From CAZZEX01 sp964653285 (lineage in GTDB: Bacteria; Chloroflexota; Anaerolineae; B4-G1): 8,286 bases of DNA. Positions 4,798 through 8,286 of the stretch are shown here, piece by piece (the first letter of the stretch is position 1; every line of letters starts with the position of its first letter). The stretch spans positions 1 to 8,286 of the forward strand of contig CAZZEX010000151.1 in assembly GCA_964653285.1 (NCBI GenBank). The letters are read 5' to 3'. Both the position numbers and the translations under genes were made by a program. A model generated the notes under the pieces. That model searched no databases and was not told where the DNA came from. It was given only the letters and a program-made list of their open reading frames with translations.

Positions 4798-5294
4798 CCG
4801 AACAATGGAAGTTGTTGCGGCTCTGGCTGTGCCTCGACCGTCCTGCCGTCGGGCTGAACGTGGAGCACGCGGACGCCGCGCCCCAGCAGGGTTTGAGTGA
4901 TGAGCAGGTGGCGGTGACAGCGGCGATGGTCGCCCTCGCTGCACATCACGGCCACTCGTTCGGTGCGGGCCAGTTCGAGCAACCGGTCAATGCCGGCCTG
5001 GTAGACGTCCGTCTGCTCTACCCGCTGGTAGTCGGGGCGCTCCTGTCCGGGATCGTACAGGTCCGGGTCGGCGGGCCGGCCGCCGAGTGCGTCGCCCATA
5101 AACTGATAGGCGATGCCAGCGTCGTCAAGGTCGCGGGCCAGCGTCTCGCGGTTGAACTGCGGCGTCCACCGGCTGTAGGGCTGGCTGCGCACGTCCACGA
5201 CGAGGGTGATGCCGTGGCACCGCAGCAGGTCAACGAACGCCACCATGTCGTGATCGCTGTGGCCGATGGTGTGAATCAGCAGGTCTTCTGGCAT
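4794..5294 (-). CDS. DUF488 family protein B
   Basis: 166-residue soluble DUF488 protein, closer to the family consensus than its neighbour: HTIGHS (8-13), VVDVRSQPYSRWTPQFNRE (32-50), YQFMGDALGGRP (63-74), and VAVMCSEGDHRRCHRHLL (114-131), where the Cys-Ser-Glu and Cys-His-Arg residues would line the presumed active pocket. The C-terminus ends QLPLFG, common for the family. The start is the ATG at 5294; upstream GAACGAGA is a weak Shine-Dalgarno. It is the promoter-proximal gene of the minus-strand run, 41 bp before DUF488-A, and diverges from the CHAT-STAND gene. The conserved Cys, Arg and acidic residues suggest an enzyme acting on a nucleotide or nucleic acid, but this is inference. Confidence 0.9.
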   Translation of the reverse strand: MPEDLLIHTIGHSDHDMVAFVDLLRCHGITLVVDVRSQPYSRWTPQFNRETLARDLDDAGIAYQFMGDALGGRPADPDLYDPGQERPDYQRVEQTDVYQAGIDRLLELARTERVAVMCSEGDHRRCHRHLLITQTLLGRGVRVLHVQPDGRTVEAQPEPQQLPLFG

Positions 5295-5351
5295 AGTGTC
5301 TCGTTCAATCCTCGCACCGGGGCCGCCGAGGTCATTTGGTCATCAAGCGAT

Positions 5352-5379
5352 AGTATAGCGAAATCCGTCCAAATGGCAA
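5352..5379 (-). promoter_or_regulatory. Sigma-70-type promoter for the DUF488 run
   Basis: On the minus strand, TTGCCA (5379-5374), a 16-base spacer and TATACT (5357-5352) form a good promoter. The start would be near 5345, leaving a leader of about 50 nt before the DUF488-B ATG. It lies about 75 bp from the -35 of the oppositely directed CHAT promoter, so a shared regulator is possible. Confidence 0.5.
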
Positions 5380-5453
5380 ATAGGTGTGTTTTGAATGAGT
5401 TGGAGGATTAAGGAGCGGACGCCCCGCTTGGCGGCTAACTGCTAACCACTGAT

Positions 5454-5483
5454 TTGCCTTTCCTGCCCCATTGGTGCTATAAT
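5454..5483 (+). promoter_or_regulatory. Promoter of the CHAT-STAND gene
   Basis: TTGCCT (5454-5459), an 18-base spacer and TGCTATAAT (5475-5483) give an extended -10 with a fair -35. Transcription would begin near 5490, giving a leader of about 90 nt. Confidence 0.6.
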
Positions 5484-5493
5484 CCTCATTGTC

Positions 5494-5573
5494 GGACCGC
5501 GCCGTCCTGAAGAGGCAGCGCTGGGAGACCCAACACCGGCTCTTCAGGCCGGTGTCCACATTGCAGGAAGGAG
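5494..5573 (+). promoter_or_regulatory. Structured 5' leader and Shine-Dalgarno of the CHAT-STAND gene
   Basis: An 8-bp stem ACACCGGC/GCCGGTGT (5533-5540 with 5548-5555) has the loop TCTTCAG. Bases 5540-5548 (CTCTTCAGG), mostly this loop, are fully complementary to CCTGAAGAG at 5506-5514, so a pseudoknot or an alternative fold is possible. Small stems GGAC/GTCC (5494-5507) and TGGG/CCCA (5522-5532) precede it. The Shine-Dalgarno GGAAGGAG (5566-5573) follows immediately and is outside the stems. The leader could regulate translation; this is inference from pairing only. Confidence 0.4.
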
Positions 5574-5579
5574 CACACT

Positions 5580-8286
5580 ACGTCCACTAAGCCTGCCACC
5601 ATCCTGGCCCTGATGGCGGGGCCGCTGGTGAACCAGAACGGTCGCCCTCTGGACCGGCTCGACCTGGCACGGGAGACCTGCCAGTTGCGCCAGCGGCTGC
5701 GCGAGGTTGACCGCACGGCCACGCTGCACGTCGAACTGGCCACCCCCGAAAGTATCACTCGCCTGCTGTTGCAACAATCCTTCGATGTCCTGCACTTCAG
5801 CGGCCACGGCACGGGCGGCGAACTGGCCTTCGAGGACGGGAAGGGGGGACTGTTCCCCCTGCGCGCCGGTGAACTGAAGCGGCTCATCGCCCCCGGTGAA
5901 GGTGGTCGCGCCCCCTTCCGGCTGGCCTTCCTCTCCGCCTGTCATTCCGCATCCCTTGCCCCGGCCTTGATTGAGGCCGGCGTGCCGCACATCGTCGCGA
6001 TTGACGCCCGGGCGACCGTGGTGAACGCGGCCGCATGGGCTTTCGCCCGCAATTTCTACCCGGCGCTGCTGGCGGGCCGCGGCGTGGCCGAATCGTTCGC
6101 GATCGGCCGGGCCGGGGTGGGGGTGGACACGGTTGTGCGCGAACTGGGCCGCGCTCTGGACCAGCCCGACCTGGCCGCGCTGGAGGAGGCCAAGTTCCTG
6201 CTCCTCCCCGCTGACGCCAATCACGACGTCGTGCTGTTCCCCGACCTGCCCCAGGGCGAACTGACCGACGCCACCTCTCCACCCACGCCGCACAACCTGC
6301 CCGCCCGGCCGGAGACCTTCACCGGGCGCGCCCGCGAACTGCACGCCCTGCTGGGCCACCTCCTCCGCCACCGCATGGTGGAACTGACCGGCATGGGCGG
6401 CATGGGCAAGACCGAACTGGCCCGCGAAGCGGGGCGTTGGCTGGCCGAGCGGCGCTACTTCTCAGAGGGCATCCACTTCGTGGACCTGCGCGAGGTGACC
6501 GACACCGCCACCACCCGGCTGCGCATCGCCGCCGCGCTGGAACTCGACCCGGCGCTGAGCACCCGGGACGGCCTGCTGGCCGGGGCGCTCCAGGGAGACG
6601 GAGCAGGCGGGCGGCTGCTGTTTCTCGACGACCTGGACTTCCTGGTGGCTGCCGACCGGCCGGGGGTGCGGGCGCTCCTGCAGGCGCTCTACGACGCCGG
6701 GGTGCACCTGCTGCTCACTACCCGCGAGCGCGTGGGCCACGTGCCGGCCCAGCAGTGCGGACTGGGCCGGTTACGGCCACCTGAGGACGAGGCGCTGTTC
6801 CTGTGCTGGGCGGGACTGGCGCGGGATGAACTGATGGGCACCCGGGCCGACCTGGGGGCGGTGCTGCGCTTCCTCGACGGCTGGCCGCTGGCGCTCGTCC
6901 TGGCCGCGCCGCTCCTGGTCGACACCTCGTTGGCCCACTTGCGAAAGCAACTGGAGCAGGCCCAGGAGCAGGTGTTGGCCGATCCCGACCTGACCCCTGA
7001 CGAGCGAGACAAACTGGGCAGCGTACCGGTGTCGTTGGAACTTTCGCTGCGCCGGCTGCGGGAGCGGGACCCGGCGGCGGCCGACTTCTTCCCCTTCCTG
7101 GCGCTCTTCCCCGGCGGGGCCGACCCGCCGGCGCTGGAGGCGGTCACCGGCCCGGGGTGGGCGGCGGCGGTGCCGACGCTGCGGGCGCTCTCGCTGGTGG
7201 AGGTACTGCCGGGAGAGCGGGTGCGCCTCCCGGCCCCGGCCCGCGCCCGCGCTGCGCGCGCCTTGCCCGGTGGTGCGATGGAGCGGTACGGCCCGGCCGC
7301 GCTGGCCTACTATCGCGGACTGACCGAGGCAGCCGATGGCCTGATGACAGGTGGGCAACTGCCGGCGGGCGTTTCCCTGCTGGCGCGGGAACTACCGAAC
7401 CTGCACTTCTGGCTGGCGTGGGGCTACGAGCATGAACTGGCAGGGGAGGAGTGCGTCGCCGCCCGCCTGACTGGTAGCCTGCGCAACTTCTACATGCTGG
7501 TGAATTGGCCGCCGGAGGCGGAGGAGAACTTCCGGCGGGCGCTGGAGGCGGCCCGCCGGACGGGGGATCGGTGGGCAGAGGCCAACACCCTGAAGGCCAT
7601 CGGCGACGTCCAGCAGTTCCGCGACGAACGGGACGCCGCGCTGGACTCTTACCGCCAGGCCCTGGCCCTCTTCCGCGCCGTCGGCGCCCGGCTGGGCGAG
7701 GCCAACACCCTTATGTCCATCGGCGACGTCCAGCAGTTCCGCGACGAACGGGACGCCGCGCTGGACTCTTACCGCCAGGCCCTGGCCCTCTTCCGCGCCG
7801 TCGGCGCCCGGCTGGGCGAGGCCAACACCCTTATGTCCATCGGCGACGTCCAGCAGTTCCGCGACGAACGGGACGCCGCGCTGGACTCTTACCGCCAGGC
7901 CCTGGCCCTCTTCCGCGCCGTCGGCGCCCGGCTGGGCGAGGCCAACACCCTGAAGGCCATCGGCGACGTCCAGCAGTTCCGCAAAGAGATTGACGCCGCG
8001 CTGGACTCTTACCGCCAGGCCCTGGCCCTCTTCCGCGCCGTCGGCGCCCGGCTGGGCGAGGCCAACACCCTGAAGGCCATCGGCGACGTCCAGCAGTTCC
8101 GCAAAGAGATTGACGCCGCGCTGGACTCTTACCGCCAGGCCCTGGCCCTCTTCCGCGCCGTCGGCGCCCGGCTGGGCGAGGCCAACACCCTGAAGGCCAT
8201 CGGCGACGTCCAGCAGTTCCGCAAAGAGATTGACGCCGCGCTGGACTCTTACCGCCAGGCCCTGGCCCTCTTCCGCGCCGTCGGCG
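5580..8286 (+). CDS. CHAT protease - STAND NTPase - TPR protein (NLR-like), open at the right edge
   Basis: Multi-domain signalling protein, 902 complete codons in the window without a stop. Residues 1-220 are a CHAT (caspase-like) domain: FSGHG with the candidate catalytic His76, and FLSACHS with Cys121. Residues 241-450 are a STAND/NB-ARC-type NTPase: ETFTGRARE (245-253), P-loop GMGGMGKT (271-278, Lys277), Walker B LLFLDDLD (346-353), LLLTTRER (377-384) and GWPLALVL (434-441). A helical linker (about 480-665) leads to a TPR array from 668 onward, 40 residues per unit. By analogy with NLRs, the repeats sense a ligand, the NTPase oligomerises and the protease acts on a target. The start is placed at ACG 5580, six bases after AAGGAG, giving (M)STKPATILALMAG. 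The first ordinary start in frame is the ATG at 5613, which has no Shine-Dalgarno and would remove the first CHAT strand. An in-frame TGA at 5508 excludes a longer protein. It is divergent from DUF488-B. Confidence 0.9.
7581..8286 (+). repeat. 120-bp tandem repeats encoding near-identical TPR units
   Basis: Five full units (7581-7700, 7701-7820, 7821-7940, 7941-8060, 8061-8180) and a partial sixth that runs off the edge. Each encodes 40 residues, with ALDSYRQALALFRAVGARLG as the invariant second half. Units differ in only two patches: LKA (ctgaaggcc) or LMS (cttatgtcc), and RDERD or RKEID. Everything else, synonymous positions included, is identical. The region just before the array (about 640-667) is a degenerate unit. 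Confidence 0.95.

Noticed and set aside
4753..4944. N-terminal extension of DUF488-A to 4944
   Set aside because: It would overlap DUF488-B and cross the palindrome; the family begins at MPTVYTIGY, which has its own Shine-Dalgarno.
5332..5559. 75-codon minus-strand open frame in the divergent intergenic region
   Set aside because: It overlaps both promoters and the CHAT leader, has no Shine-Dalgarno and resembles no protein.
7505..7993. Repetitive plus-strand open frame in the TPR region (PRRTGRRAGLLPPG-type repeats)
   Set aside because: It is the wrong frame of the 120-bp TPR repeat; the continuous CHAT-STAND frame explains the DNA.
7581..8286. CRISPR-like periodic repeats
   Set aside because: The period is 120 bp with no variable spacers, and the whole unit is coding as 40-residue TPRs.

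Overview
This 8.3 kb window is GC-rich bacterial DNA with strong third-position GC bias in most genes. The gene content is an accessory or defence-like island: a RecQ-type helicase, an orphan DNA methyltransferase, a dual-OB protein, a GxxExxY nuclease-fold protein, two DUF488 proteins, and a CHAT-protease/STAND-NTPase/TPR protein. Multi-domain STAND proteins with near-identical repeats, and genomic repeats of the CCTTCGACAGGCTCAGG type inserted in-frame into genes, are typical of Chloroflexota and some other large-genome bacteria. I suggest Chloroflexota, but the window has no rRNA or other marker to prove it.

Layout. Six genes lie head-to-tail on the minus strand. Reading in their direction, from right to left, they are DUF488-B (5294-4794), DUF488-A (4752-4312), GxxExxY (about 4236/4133-3679), dual-OB protein (3566-2838), DNA methyltransferase (2605-1523) and RecQ-like helicase (1481 to beyond the left edge). 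One gene runs on the plus strand, divergent from DUF488-B: a CHAT-STAND-TPR protein from about 5580 to beyond the right edge. The 285-bp gap between the divergent genes holds a recognisable promoter for each direction. A 232-bp gap upstream of the methyltransferase holds an extended -10 promoter and a strongly self-complementary segment of about 155 bp. Palindromes built on GCGGATA units bracket the GxxExxY gene. A different palindrome, GTAGGGGCGGGG/CCCCGCCCCTAC, separates the two DUF488 genes.

How the genes may work together (inference). The CHAT-STAND protein has the architecture of a bacterial NLR-like sensor: a caspase-like effector, a P-loop switch and a repeat sensor. The two DUF488 proteins and the dual-OB protein look like a small nucleic-acid- or nucleotide-handling cassette. 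The methyltransferase-helicase pair may be a separate transcription unit. Whether these parts form one system or are simply neighbours in an island cannot be decided from one window.

Main oddities. The CHAT gene has no ATG, GTG or TTG at the position its Shine-Dalgarno sequence and protein N-terminus demand; an ACG sits there. Its TPR array is a 120-bp tandem repeat that is identical except in two small patches, which assort as a mosaic. The RecQ-like gene carries three repeat-derived in-frame insertions. The GxxExxY gene appears frameshifted near its start.
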